Source: Mallotus nudiflorus (taxonomy: Eukaryota > Streptophyta > Magnoliopsida > Malpighiales > Euphorbiaceae). From it: DNA of 64,000 nt. Under the pieces are notes generated by a model, which was not told the origin of the DNA, did no database searches, and worked only from the letters and a program-made list of their open reading frames with translations. The stretch lies in the NCBI GenBank assembly GCA_947683625.1, contig CANTUR010000145.1, positions 3,055,501 to 3,119,500 of the forward strand, in the 5' to 3' direction. Made by a program: the position numbers and the translations under genes. This document shows positions 23,937 through 38,675 of the stretch, piece after piece. The first letter of the stretch is position 1. Each line of letters begins with the position of its first letter.

Positions 23937-25914
23937 TTTTGTAGGCTTTGAGTCGATTTATTATGCTATTAATCTGACTGTTTCATCCTCTATAGTTTTA
24001 GCAAATTTATATCTGTGTTTTTATTGATGCATTGCTAGTTTGAATCAATAAAATTATTTTTATTTTCAAAAAATATATATATGTGTTAAAAAATTAATAT
24101 TTCTTTAATAGAAATATCATATAACCTAATTATAGATGGACTGCACAAAAAAATAGTTTTTTTTTTCAAACTGACCATACACAATCTTAAAAATACTTTT
24201 AAAATAAAATTATCATTTAACTATTCTTTCACAAAAAAAAAACAATAAAAACTCTATAAGTTTGATGTAATATAGTCTATACATAACAATAATAGTAAAA
24301 ATCTATCAGTTTAATGTAATAGTCTAGGCGTAACAATAATCTCCAATAAATATCAAGTTAAAAAATAAAAATAATCTCCAATAAATAAAGACAAAAAAAA
24401 AGAGACTTAAAAGCAAGAAGCAATGTAAGGTTATCCTTTTTTTTCCGTTAAAACCAGCAACAGACATAGTGCGACTTAAAACTCAAAAAAAAGCTTGGCT
24501 TATTGGCACTACTTTTTATTTTCCTTAAAATAACCTCTTTTAGCTGATAATATTCTATATTTTTTATAATAATTTATTAAGTTTCCAATTTCTTCAATGG
24601 TGACTTCCACATCTTTTACAACAGTTAACACTCTCAATCAAATATCTTATTTTTCTCATTCTTTGGCCCTTTTAAACTTCATTATCGATACCACTAATTA
24701 ATGAGGGCTTATAACACCCCAAATGGACAGTTACTAATTCGAATATGGGCTCATCCTTTGAACCCATGACTATTAAGTATGATATAATATGAGCTTTATG
24801 CTTTGATTGGTAATTATTAGTGTCTGTCTTTTGATTGATTGATTGATTGATTTATATATTTATTTATTGCTTTTTTTTTGGTATTTTAGGTGTTTGTGAA
24901 AATGCTATTGTGATGTGGTAATCATTTTTAGTTGTAGTGTTTTCATTGTAAGTAGTAATTAATGTTGTCGGATCTCTTTAGTTTGGGCTTTTATGGAATT
25001 GTTAAGAGATTATTGCTGGTTTATTACTTTCTTGGAATTAAGATATGGTGGTGGTAAGTGATAATTGTTCAAATAATATGAACAAAGAAAAGGAGAAAAA
25101 TCTGAAGCTTTGTTGTTTAAGGTATATAAGTGACACAGGTGAAGTTATGGATATGGTTTTGGAATTCTTTAGTTGGAATGTAATGGTCATTGTCATAGAG
25201 TAGACTAAAGGATCTTTAGTCATGTGTTTTAATTTTTGGTTTTATGTAAAGCAACATTTGATATATCTATCCTGCTTTATAAGCTATATGCTTAGGTACT
25301 CCTAGTTTCGAATCTTACAAAAAAAAATTAGTCTCAAAGAATAGGGTTTTCACATTTTTCATATGCTGTAAAGATTCTATAAACTTGTTAAGCTTTTGTG
25401 ATTGTGCCCAGGATGAAGTTGGTAGTAATCTAGAGTATGTGAATTTTCTTGATGACATTGTTATGTTCAGATTCAATTTCATCTTAACTAGATGTTTATT
25501 TTAGGCTTTGTTTGCACTTTTCTTAAAGGAACAAATTTGAATAATATGTACAGTTATTTGGTTGTGCCATAATCCTTATGCTTAGGTAAGGGAAGGTAAG
25601 GGGTGGGCTGAAGTAGGGTTGGAAGATTTTTTTTTCTTAATTCTTTCCAAGTGGAGAAAAAGAGAATTGAATGGAAGCATTTATTAATTTCTTTGAATTT
25701 TCTTATCCTTGAATATTTTTTTTCATTTTCCAAAGCTTGGTGCGCTTAAAAAAATTGGTCAATAGAAAACTATTTTTCTATTCAATGGAAAATTAAGTTA
25801 TTTTCCTGCAAAATGATTTCCTCTTTTTAAAATGGGTAAAAGGAAGTCATTTTCTGTAGCTATGCAAACTTATAAAAAAATGTAAAAACTCATTAAGCAT
25901 ATTCAAAATAAGTA
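23937..25914. other. Intergenic AT-rich DNA
   Basis: No convincing gene. It contains short direct repeats (CAATAATCTCCAATAAAT twice near 24330-24385; TAACAATAAT units near 24285-24335), a (TTGA)n-like run at 24832-24850, and a CTAGTTTCGAATCTTAC stretch before an A-run at about 25300-25330 that faintly resembles a SINE B box and tail. Confidence 0.4.
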
Positions 25915-25922
25915 CTTACTAT

Positions 25923-26416
25923 TAGGGGTATATATGAGCTGAGTCACTCGTGAGTAGCTTAGTGTTCGACTCGATAAAACTCCATTTGAGCTTATATATT
26001 GAAGCTCGTTTAATAAACGAGTCAAACTCAATCTATACAAAGCTTGGCTCATGAAGCTTGCGAATAAACTTGAATAGAAGCTCATGAGTCAACTCATAAT
26101 TTTAGTGTTTAGTAATTTGATTATATATATATATAATATAAATTCGTCTTGTAAAAAATATTTGTAAAAATATATTATTAGAATAAAATTATAATTTTTA
26201 TTAAATATACTATAATTTATTTAATAAATAATTTATTTTTAATTTTTAATGTATAATTTAAATTTATAGTTTACATTTTTAAAAATTTCTTTAGGCTCTT
26301 TTAAACTTGTGAAAAACTCATAATTACCAAGTAGAATAGCAAACTCGTCTCGATCATAAATGAACCAAGGCCGAGCTAGCCAAAGCTTGACTCGGCTTAG
26401 CTCCATCACACCCTTA
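25923..26416. mobile_element. hAT-like miniature inverted-repeat element
   Basis: Left end TAGGGGTATATATGAGC and the complement of the right end TAAGGGTGTGATGGAGC match at most positions and continue into GAGTC/GCTCG-rich arms. Flanks are CTTACTAT (25915-25922) and CTTACTAC (26417-26424), an 8-bp duplication with one change, as expected for hAT transposases. Internal sequence is AT-rich without a transposase frame. Confidence 0.75.
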
Positions 26417-26424
26417 CTTACTAC

Positions 26425-26854
26425 TATAAAATGATTAGACAATCAATTTTGGCAATCTCAGATCATCGATAACCACTGTTTTCCACTGCTATTCACTAAA
26501 AAATTTTCAAATTTATTATTTTCAAGTGTAATTTTAAATAAATAAAGTTAAAATACAATGTTTAAATAAGTTAAATATTAAGCAATGTGTTTTTATTAAA
26601 AGAATAGTAAATTTTTCCATTGATGCACACTAAACATTAAAAAAAATTTCTCAAAAAATGTTTTCCTTAAAAAATATTTACAGAAGCAGAATACTTTTGG
26701 AAAGAAATGCCAGCACACCTTAGTTTAGATGGTTTAACCATTTGCATGTGTGGCTTGGCCTACTAATGGTAAAGGTTTTACACCCCACTGCCCCCTACAC
26801 CCATATAATATATACTTGTTCAAAAAAATATTTTCGAAAAGAAATGGAGCCTAA
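26425..26854. other. Intergenic AT-rich DNA
   Basis: No gene seen. A segment at about 26725-26790 (GTGTGGCTTGGCCTACTAATG, then GTAAAGG) has a weak resemblance to a SINE A box but no clear B box follows, so I do not call it. Confidence 0.4.
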
Positions 26855-27600
26855 TGTCACGTGTTTAGCCTTAGAGGTTTGCTAAGATGCGCAACATTTA
26901 GTCTACAGTGAGGGTGAAGTAGAACTAACTAAACCTAAGAGTTGGAACACAACAGAATATAAGTGAGCAAGTAGGCAACAGGAGGTTTGGGACATAAATT
27001 GGTAGTAATTGAATGAGAGTAAATATGAGGGTTTATTAGATTTCTCAAAAAATTCTCATCGTCCTTTACAAATAGGAGGAGTGTCCTTTATATAAGTTTT
27101 CCACCTCCTCAATGTGTGGCTATAATTAATTCTTCTAGACATTTCTATAAACATCATATGTACAAAGCTTTTCTTAGAAGCTACTTGATATATACATTGA
27201 GGTAGGAACATTCTAGATGCTGGTCGAATGGCCTAGAATGGGCAATATGCACGGGAGGCATGAGAAGCTTTTAGAATGCCAAGCTTCCTTGCTCTTTCGT
27301 AGGAACTTTTCGAATGGCCTCTTTGGCATGGCTACCAGTATTCAGCCTTAACATTTTTTCGTAACTCTCTAAAGCCTTCTCATATGCTCTTGAGCTCCTT
27401 CCTTGGCCTAGAAATTTTACCCTTGAGTCCAATAACTCTAGCAGCCCTCTAGCATGTTCTAAAGGTTTCCCGTATTTTCCTAGGCATTTAGTTTAGCCTT
27501 GGTGGGAAGCAGCCCTCTTTAGCTTACCTTAGTCAATTTTTCTCACCTTTGTGCATGCACCACAAGCCTAGGGGCTGGCAAGGATTTTCATGCTATAACA
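26855..27600 (-). repeat. 3' LTR of the deleted Ty3/gypsy element
   Basis: Plus-strand ends are TGTCACGTG... and ...GCTATAACA. The distal 594 bp match 29240-29828 in the same orientation. Its first ~130 bp are also similar to 43376-43510, which ties both fragments to one family. Confidence 0.8.
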
Positions 27601-27885
27601 CCCTCCCTTACTTGAGCTCATAGCATCCTTTTTACACTTTGAGCTTGGAGCTATAGGGCATTTGTGTCTTTTCTAGTGCAGTTGGGAGGTTCCTCGCATA
27701 TCGTTGCAAGCTGTCTTTTTGGTTAATGTAACCTTTAATGCCTTTACACGTTGTGCCTTCATTAGTCGAATGTTGAAGAGCCCACATTTCTCGCTTGGCT
27801 CCACTTCGACGGGCACTTGTATCACCCCATCCTTTTATGCAAAGTATGAGGCATTGGCATATAGGACCGCAATGGCTTTTGCAGC

Positions 27886-28158
27886 TTATGGAAAGCCAAT
27901 TCCCAAGTACATTTGCTTTTTGTCGATAGAAGCAATGGGGAGGTCAGTCTTGCCTTCCCATTCGCCGACACGGATCCTCACCTTATATGTTTTTTCTACA
28001 ATGGCAAACTTAGATACCACACATTCGGCATAGGCATGGGTCTTGGTGTATAGCAGGCTGATCTCGTTGGCCAATTCCTTTTCCATATAAACACTATCAA
28101 CACCCATGTCCAGCATGGTCGTCATTGTGGCTCCTTTGATTGTAGCCTTGATGGACAT
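27886..28158 (-). pseudogene. Aspartic protease region of the deleted Ty3/gypsy element
   Basis: A 90-residue frame with ATMTTMLDMGVDSVYMEKE, aligned with the protease active-site block of plant Ty3 elements, although the usual D-S/T-G-A/S reads D-M-G-V here. It is followed by YKVRIRVGEWEGKTDLPIA and the MYLGIGFP end. A changed catalytic triad suggests loss of activity. Confidence 0.6.
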
Positions 28159-28349
28159 TTTCCTTCACTGATTCTTCACTCCCATAAACTATGTGCTAGG
28201 GAGGAAGTTCACTGAAGCAACTTTTCTGCCATCTTGCATTGAATTGTCCGTAAGTTGCAAAGAACTTAGGGCAACTTATGGTTCCTCATGGGACTGAGCC
28301 TTCTTGAATTCTACCATAATGACATTGATAGCCTGCTTATTTGGACAAT

Positions 28350-29240
28350 CCTACGTCCAATGTGGCCCATTATAAAAGAAATATGGCCTTGAAGGCTTGG
28401 TAGCATCACTCTTGCTTGATGGACCTTTACCTTGCTTGGAGCTTCCACTATGGAATTTTTGGTATTGAGATTCCTTGTGCCTCAAGTCCTTATGTTCGTA
28501 CTGAGGGCACTCTTCATCATCATTTAAAGAGGTCTCATTTTCTCCCTTACTTTTGCTAGAGTTTGGTTGTTTTCGCTTGGCCTGGGCAGATAGTTGCAAA
28601 TGGACTCCGCAGCAGTAATTGCTTCATTGAGGGTCTTGACATTTCTACAATCAAGCTCCATTTTTGCCCAATCATTTAGCCCATCTTTAAAGTTAAAGAG
28701 GAGTTGATGGTCAAACAATTCAGTGGCTTATAGCATCAAGGTAGTGAATTCCTTGACATAGTCAGAAATGCTACCCGTTTGCCTCAATTAACATAGCTTG
28801 CTAAGTACCTCTTCATTAGCATTGCGAGGCACAAAATGCTTGTGTAATTCAGCTTTGAACTGTTTGAACATGTTGGTTGTGCAAAGTCCCTTTTCTCTAT
28901 TGGCATGCTTCCTCCTCCACCATAATTGAGCAGCATCCCTCAAGAAGATGGCAGCATTGCTGATTTTTGAGAAATCAACTATGACATTCATCGCCTTGAA
29001 ATATTGCTCAAGATCGAACAAGAAGTTTTCCACTATAGTGGCATTGTGTGCACCACTATACATGGGGAGTTTCGATACCTTCAAGCCATGTGGGGTCAAA
29101 GTGCTTGTTGAGGGTAGACTATCTCGATGAATGGCATCCATTTCCCTATAAAACTCTTGTACATCGCCTTGAAGAGTTTTGCGTAGGTCAGCAAACTCTT
29201 GGGTCAAGGAGCATAGTTCTCCCCTTAAATTGGACAACAA
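28350..29240 (-). pseudogene. Gag of the deleted Ty3/gypsy element
   Basis: The 150-residue block at 28788-29240 has a coiled N-terminal region (LTQEFADLRKTLQGDVQEFY) and the gag core KLPMYSGAHNATIVENFLFDLEQYF ... ISNAAIFLRDAAQLWWRR. The next frame (28524-28718) continues LLFNFKDGLNDWAKMELD, and 28351-28599 is a charged region ending PYFFYNGPHWT, where a zinc knuckle would be (only a trace). Two breaks separate these frames. The start is missing because gag is joined directly to LTR sequence. Confidence 0.7.
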
Positions 29241-29828
29241 TTGAATGAGAGTAAATGTGAGCCTTTATTAGATTTCTCAATAAATTCTCACCGTCCTTTA
29301 CAAATAAGAGGAGTGTCCTTTATATAAGTTTTCCACCTCCTCCATGTGTGGCTACAATTAATTCTTCTAGACATTTCTACAAACATCATATGTACAAAGC
29401 TTTTCCTAGAAGCTACTTGATATGTACATTAAGGTGGGAACATTTTAGATGTTGTTCGAATGACCTAGCATGGGCAGCATGCATTTGAGGCATGGGAAGC
29501 TTCTAGAACGCCAAGCTTCCTTACTCCTTGGTGGGAACTTTCCGGCTGGCAACATTCAACCTTAGCATCGTTGGTAGAATTCAGCCTTAGCATTTCTCTA
29601 CAACTCTCTAGAGCCTTCCCACATGCTCTTGGGCTCCTTCCTTGGCATAGGCATTTTGCCCTTGAGTCCAACAACTCTAGCATATTTTAGAGGCTTCCCA
29701 CATTTTTCTTGACACTTAATTTGGCTTTGGTGGTAGGCAGCCCACCTTAGCTTGCCTTGGTTGATTTTTCTCACCCTTGTGCATGCACCACAAGTCTTGG
29801 GGCTGGCAAGGATTTTTAGGCCAGAACA
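29240..29828 (-). repeat. Partial 5' LTR of the deleted Ty3/gypsy element
   Basis: Direct repeat of 27007-27600, ending GGCCAGAACA. The junction with gag falls at a short stretch (AATTGAATGAGAGTAAAT) where the other LTR reads almost the same. This suggests a deletion that removed the LTR end, primer site and gag start. Confidence 0.8.
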
Positions 29829-30046
29829 CTAAGCTTGATAAACCATGGGGTATTGCAGCCTTATTCTTTCTTTTGCGTGCTTCGTTGATTTTTGATCGTT
29901 ATTTTGCATTCAACATTTTGGAAATTTTCTTGCATCTAAATCCATATTTCACTTAATTTCTTTTACTGTTTTGAAGATTGGGGACATATTTGATGATGGA
30001 TTTTGTTTTTCTTTTTTTTTTTAATTATTTTCTATTATTTTACCAG

Positions 30047-33000
30047 GCAGGCCCAAATGACATATGTGGCGACCTTTGGAATGAACGAGCCTGGCTTGTC
30101 TAGACCATCTTATAAATGGCAAAGGGTGTTGCTTAAAGTAAGTGGAGAAGCTCTTGCAGGAGATCATACACAAAACATTGATCCAAAGGTCAGCAATGTA
30201 GATAATTACACCATTATGTTTCTACTGTTTTCTGTCTTGTTGTTCACTGATGTGTGAATTTCTTGTTACAAAATAAATATATTACGATGGAAATTGCAAG
30301 GGAGGTTGCATCTGTGTCACGCCTAGGATCTGAGGTTACCTTCAGCACTTGATTGTGAATACATGAATTTGACATTTATTTAGTATATTTTGTTTTGTTT
30401 TTTTGTCGAATGGTTGTGCTCATGATCTTTTTTATGTTTGTTTAGTGGTTATCATGGTTGTCTTATCATGCATGTGGTGATTACCTGTACAATTGCTGTA
30501 TAAATCATAAATGATTGTTTTGGATGAAAAATCTTCACATGCTGTCGCATTTTGAATGCACTCCTTATTTCTTCATTGTTCATCTTCTTCTATAATTTTA
30601 ACCCAGTGCAAGATTACAAGGATGTCATATAAATTGGTTGAAGTTCGAAATAATATTTGTGCACTAGTGTAGACGTTTTACAACACTGCGAAATGCTGCA
30701 ATAAAGAGCTTATCAATGCTAAATTGGAAATATTCTTCTTGATCCCTTGCATTGTTATGTGTGGTATCTGAATTATCATTTACAAAATTTGTTAGGTTGC
30801 CATTGCGGTTGGAGGGGGAAATATCTTCCGTGGATCCTCCTGGGCAGGAAGTAGTGGCCTTAATCGTTCATCTGCTGATTACATTGGGTAATTTCTTGCA
30901 TTGTTAAGATGCATATTACCGGCACCATATTCTTTTAATACAAGAAAGCCATCTGCATAGAGTGATTCTTCAATCTGGAAGTGGGTCATTTTTGTTTTAG
31001 ATTTCATATCTCTAGTTTTTCTCATGAACAGTGATAATGATTTAACTCTGACTACTTAAAAGAGAAAGGACAAGGATTAATTCCGGCTATATGTGAATAC
31101 TTGGGTTTGTCTGTTATTCTATTTTTTGTTCATTTTGGTTATTGAACTTTGAATTGGAACATTCTCAGTCTTGTAGTCATCTATGCAATTTGAACTTTCT
31201 GTTGGAAATACATAGATGTAAGCTTCACTTAATCATCAGATTAAGGTTGAAATAGGTGTTAGTGAAATTTTCCATCAGGTAGACCTGCTTGAGTGCATCA
31301 TTGTGATATGAATTGAAAGCAATACGAGCTCATTGTTGTAGCTCTAAATTAAATGGTGAAAGAGTGAAGTGTCTAAAATTTCAGTGTTATGAAATTGTGG
31401 ATGCGGCGTATGAGTTCTATGCCCTTGAACAAGGGGTAGGGTAGATTTGTGCTTCTAATTTTACCAGATAAATGATCACCTAAAGCTTTTAGATCCTTTC
31501 TAGCTCCTGCCTTCCGCAACCTGCAAAAAAACTCTCTCTCTCTCCCTCTCTCCCTTTCTACTTTCCTCCCTGTAAATAAAATAAAGCATATTCTACTTTC
31601 ATTTTTTTGATATTTAAAAACATTTGAACCATGGTCAATGAGCTCTGATGTCAAGAAGGGTGGGGTGCATTGTAACTGGCTGTCATTAGGAATTCGTTCT
31701 TCTGTTACGTCTCTGTTTTTCCTTCTACCTTGTTTTCCCTTCATTTTCCTTTACTTCACGAACAAGGGAAAATGATTTTCCCTTCTTACTTCCCCTCTCT
31801 GATTTTCTCTCCTTAAACAGACCCTAAAAGTTTGTCTAAAGCTTTAATGCTCCCTTTCTAGGATGTTCTAATTACTGCCTCACATTGTTTGATAGGATGC
31901 TAGCAACAGTTATGAATTCCATATTTCTTCAAGCAACAATGGAGAGTACTGGCACCCCAACCAGGGTTCAGACTGCATTTCGTATGTCAGAGGTTGCAGA
32001 GCCATATATACGTCGAAGGGCTGTCTGACATTTAGAGAAAGGAAGAGTTGTGGTTTTCGCAGCTGGAACTGGGAATCCGTTCTTCACCACAGACACTGCT
32101 GCTGCCTTGCGTTGCGCAGAAAGTAAGATTGTTTGCTTCAGAATTCTAGTTTTGTATTTTGACACTCCTAAATATTTGCATAAGTTATGTGTCTCAAGAT
32201 ATGTACAACATAGTCCTTATTCACTTGGGAACTTAGCATCATGGTGATTTGTCTACTGTGAAACTGACATTCAATTGTTCATTCAGTTAATGCAGAGGTT
32301 GTGCTGAAAGCTACAAATGTTGACGGGGTCTATGATGATGATCCTAAGCGTAACCCAAATGCTCATCTTCTTGAAACTCTTAACTTACCATGAGGTGACT
32401 TCAAAAGATCTCTCAGTGATGCACATGACTGCTATTACATTGTGCCAAGAAAATAATATCCCTGGTACGTATTAACTAGTATATAGACTCTTTAAATTTT
32501 TTACTTTTTCTCTTATCGAGGTATCAAAAGCTCTTTGAGCGTTGACTTGTTTACAGGGATGTCGAATACCTAATCTCACATGCTATTTGAAATTTACTTA
32601 AAAATAAATCCTTGCAGTGACATTAAAGGGATTGTGTGTGGTGTACTAACATTGGCCATGAAACTTTACAAGATGCCTGAATCAAAATCAACCAAAATTG
32701 CCTTCGGTGGTGTTGATAGATTTTGGAGGAGCAGTCTGGATAAGATGCTGACTTCCATTGTTTGTGGATGTGATGGTTGCTTTTACGAATCAATGCGTCA
32801 TTAAATGATCTCTGATTTTCGTGAAACTTGTTGCAGTTCCTTTTTTTATGCTCGAAATATCGTGAGCAACATTTATATATTGGTACTTTAAGCCAGCTAG
32901 CCTAAGAGGCACTGATTTCACTTAATTTTCTTGGTGCAGTTGTCGTATTCAATCTATCAAAACCTGGTAATATCTCAAGAGCAATATTGGGAGAAAGGGT

Positions 33001-33049
33001 TGGCACATTGATTGGAGGGACACAGAACTCAACAGTGGCAAGGACATGA
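30047..33049 (+). pseudogene. Plastid-type UMP kinase (PyrH-like) pseudogene, six exons
   Basis: Exons read at about 30047-30188, 30282-30335, 30796-30887, 31896-32122, 32287-32464 and 32940-33049 (stop TGA 33047). They encode WQRVLLKVSGEALAGD, AIAVGGGNIFRGSSWAG (nucleotide-binding Gly-rich loop), LQATMESTGTPTRVQTAFRM, FAAGTGNPFFTTDTAAALR and VFNLSKPGN...GERVGTLIGG: the amino-acid kinase fold of bacterial-type UMP kinase, which in plants acts in plastids to make UDP. Introns have GT/AG ends, so this is not a processed copy. Damage: an in-frame TGA at 32026-32028 (Arg codon by C-to-T), one extra base near 32382 that shifts frame, and no AG acceptor before exon 2. The transit-peptide exon is not seen. 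Confidence 0.85.
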
Positions 33050-33679
33050 TATTTGATCATTGCCATTTGCTTGGTTGGTGGCTTCTCTTCATGCAGTTAC
33101 AATGTAGGAGTTGACAGATTCAAAGCTAATCGATTGCCTATTTAAAGATTTCAACACTGGTAGCATCCTGGTGTTTGAATTTGGAATTTGAAGATATATG
33201 AGCATGACTCAAATTTAAGAAGGTAACACAATCTACGAATTCCAGATCACTTGTTGAGGCATTGTTTTTCTGTAAAATTTTTTGTCAAATTATTATATTT
33301 TCCGAACTATTGAATTCAACATCTATGGAAATTCTATACAATGACAGTAAATGAATTGGCCTACAATAGGAGGACAGCCTAGCACTAAGAACATAACACA
33401 TGAAATGTTATACTAGAAATGATTCGAGACCAGCTTGCTTTAAAGAAAAATAAATAAATAAATAATACAAAAAAAATCAAGGATGGCCGACCCCAATTTA
33501 AAATTCGGGCTGAAACTAATACTTTGCATTTTTATCATCTTTGAAACTTTTAAATTAATCTCCTATTTCTTTCCTTCCAAAATTAATCTCCTGTTTCTTT
33601 AGTTGCATTATTTTACATTAAACTTCTCATTTGAACTTTTATATGATGGGCAATTAACTTCAAATTTATTTTTGAGACC
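33050..33679. other. 3' flank of the UMP kinase pseudogene
   Basis: No coding sequence. It includes an (AAAT)n run at 33448-33465 and two copies of an AAATTAATCTCCTATTTCTTT-like unit (about 33551-33600). Probably former 3' UTR followed by intergenic DNA. Confidence 0.4.
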
Positions 33680-33687
33680 TAATTAAT

Positions 33688-33991
33688 GACATAATACATC
33701 TGTAACTCTTGTACCCAACACAAGTTTGTCAATTTGGCAGCTGAACTTACAATCTTGTCATTTCAACATTTAAATTCGTCTAAAATATACTTAATACATT
33801 TGTTGTCTTATGTACTCGTCACTTTTTGTTAGTTTTAACACATCTACTTGTAGTTTTTTTATCAATCAAACCCTTAAAATGTGGCATGTATTGATTCACT
33901 ATTTCACATCACTTATATTGATGGAGATTTCACCTTTTGTCAATTTGACAAAAAGTGACGAGTACAAGAAGTAACTAATATATTATGCCTT
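33688..33991. mobile_element. Small inverted-repeat element (MITE-like)
   Basis: The left end (GACATAATACATCTGTAACTC) is similar to the complement of the right end (AAGGCATAATATATTAGTTAC). An inner perfect inverted pair, GTACTCGTCACTTTTTGT (about 33809-33826) and ACAAAAAGTGACGAGTAC (about 33947-33964), strengthens the fold. Both sides carry TAATTAAT (33680-33687 and 33992-33999), a candidate 8-bp target duplication, although so AT-rich a motif can match by chance. Confidence 0.6.
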
Positions 33992-34068
33992 TAATTAATC
34001 AATAATTTGTATGAGATTGCTAATTATTTCAAAGTCAAACAAAATTAATAGTAATTAATGGTGCTTAA

Positions 34069-34100
34069 TTAGTGTATAATTAGTCATAATTATACACTAA
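34069..34100. repeat. Perfect 14-bp hairpin with 4-nt loop
   Basis: TTAGTGTATAATTA is followed by GTCA and then its exact complement TAATTATACACTAA. All fourteen pairs match. It sits outside any recognised gene or element. Confidence 0.9.
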
Positions 34101-34492
34101 GTAAATATCCACAGTAGACTAATTTCTTATTAGATTCAAAGTCCATCAGCTTGGATAGATAACTTTTTAAAAATTAATCAATAAAATGATTTAAGTTTTT
34201 ATGTCTTTTATAAATATCTTTAACTAGGATGTCTACTTTAAAATCATGGGTAATTTTCACTTATAATATTACACTTTTAATAAAAGTTCCATTATGGTAT
34301 CTTACACCTTAAATGATATAATTTTTCTTTTTATTATCAATAAAGTGTTTGAACCTAATTTCCTACTAGAATTGACTACATAGTACATCATATAATATCT
34401 GACGTGATATTAGATATCATACTTTGTTAATGTGGCACTACAATGCGCTAACATGGTGCTACCTGGCACAAACGTAATATTTACATAGCTTA
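34101..34492. other. Intergenic AT-rich DNA
   Basis: No gene or clear element seen. Confidence 0.35.
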
Positions 34493-34501
34493 GACATCAA
34501 C

Positions 34502-35015
34502 GGGTCAAATGTACAAGAGGATACCAAACTTTAACTTTGTTTCAGTTCAGTTATCAAATTTTGATTTGTATCCTTTTAGATAAAAAACTTATGTTTAGTT
34601 TCATAAAAGTAACTGAAAATTTTTTTTGTATCTGAACAATTTATAATTACTATTTTAATCCAAAATTAAAGTTTTTTTTTTTTGCAAATAAGTCTATCTT
34701 TTATATATTTATAGAAAATAAAAAAATTAAAAATTACTTTGATTCCACCTAGTAAGAGTATACTCATCATGAGAGGTATCAAAGTCCAAGAGAAGTAAAC
34801 TTTCAATTTTTTTTATAATTTTTGGATTAAATTGGAAAGATAAAAAAATTGAGGGATTAAAATGATTTTTAAGAGAAATGTAGAGGACTAAAAATTTTTA
34901 ATAGTACCCTTTTTGAAACAAAATCAAAGTTAGGCGACAAAAAAGAAACAAATTGAAGTTTGGTACCCAAATTGCAATAAGTATAAAGTTGGGTGACCGC
35001 TGTTACATTTAACCC
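34502..35015. mobile_element. Long inverted-repeat miniature element, possibly Mutator-like
   Basis: The left end GGGTCAAATGTACAAGAGG and the complement of the right end GGGTTAAATGTAACAGCGG agree at most positions and remain similar for about 100 bp (ACCAAACTT...TTTGTTTC). The flanks share ATCAAC with one change further out (GACATCAAC at 34493-34501; AATATCAAC at 35018-35026), but with a 2-bp offset at the right, so the duplication is not clean. No coding capacity. Confidence 0.55.
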
Positions 35016-35612
35016 AAAATATCAACATTACTGATCATTGAAAGAAGGTAGTAACCCGTTTATGATTTGGTTTGGTCAGTTTAAAACTAAATTTTTAACC
35101 AAATCAATAAAGTTAGTTTTTAAATATGAGGGCTCTTAATCAAACTGAATACTATTAAAAATTTTTCAAAACCATGATATTTAAATTCGGTTTAGTCGGT
35201 TTAATAAAAAATAATAAATGAAGAAAATTAAAATTAAAAGTATTGATAATACATGTCGTGAAATCTACTACAAATACAATAAAATGCAAAATTCATATTA
35301 TATACTTATCATTCTTAATAATAATAATAATAATAACTAGAATAATATTTATTTTTTTTAACAAAGTCCTTAAGTTTCAAAATAACAATCCAACATATTC
35401 TAAAAATGTGAAAAACATATGTATTATTATAATATTATCAATTTGGTTTGGTTTTATATATTTTCATTTTTCTAAATCATAACCAAACTAAAAATTCAGT
35501 TTAAAAAAATTTCAAACTATAACCAACTAATAACTACTCCACGCCACAAATTTCGGTTTGAATCAATTTGATTTGGTCAGTTTAGTTGATTTTTGTGCAC
35601 CCTAGATGGTAG
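35016..35612. other. Intergenic repeat-like DNA with GGTTTGGT motifs
   Basis: No gene. The stretch has several GATTTGGTCAGTTTA-like motifs (about 35058, 35178, 35572) and AACCAAACT/AACCAAATC complements. This suggests a decayed repeat, but I could not find boundaries or a target duplication. Confidence 0.35.
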
Positions 35613-35617
35613 ATACT

Positions 35618-38670
<3,053 letters not shown>

Positions 38671-38675
38671 ATACT

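Larger units (their letters stand above)
26855..29828 (-). mobile_element. Internally deleted Ty3/gypsy element (gag and protease only)
   Basis: A 746-bp LTR (26855-27600) and a second, partial LTR (about 29240-29828) are direct repeats in minus orientation. Between them the minus strand carries gag (28350-29240) and protease (27886-28158) and then goes straight to the purine tract at the 3' LTR (GGGAGGG at 27601-27607). RT, RNase H and integrase are missing. CTAA flanks both sides (26851-26854, 29829-29832), 4 bp instead of the usual 5. The 5' LTR lacks the roughly 150 bp that form 26855-27006 in the other LTR, and gag is fused to it directly, so the primer site is gone. It probably lies in the first intron of the UMP kinase copy to its right. 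Confidence 0.8.

Noticed and set aside
25270..25330. tRNA-like or SINE B-box motif before an A-run
   Set aside because: Only one of the two promoter boxes is visible and no target duplication could be found.
26851..29832. Host-gene capture by the short Ty3 element
   Set aside because: Everything between its LTRs can be explained as gag, protease and polypurine tract; no host exon is inside.
32580..32804. 74-residue frame between UMP kinase exons 5 and 6
   Set aside because: It lies within the intron bounded by GT at 32465 and AG at 32939 and shows no family motif I recognise.
35243..35482. 79-residue Ile/Phe-rich frame
   Set aside because: AT-driven composition, no start context, no domain; it could mimic a membrane protein but has no support.
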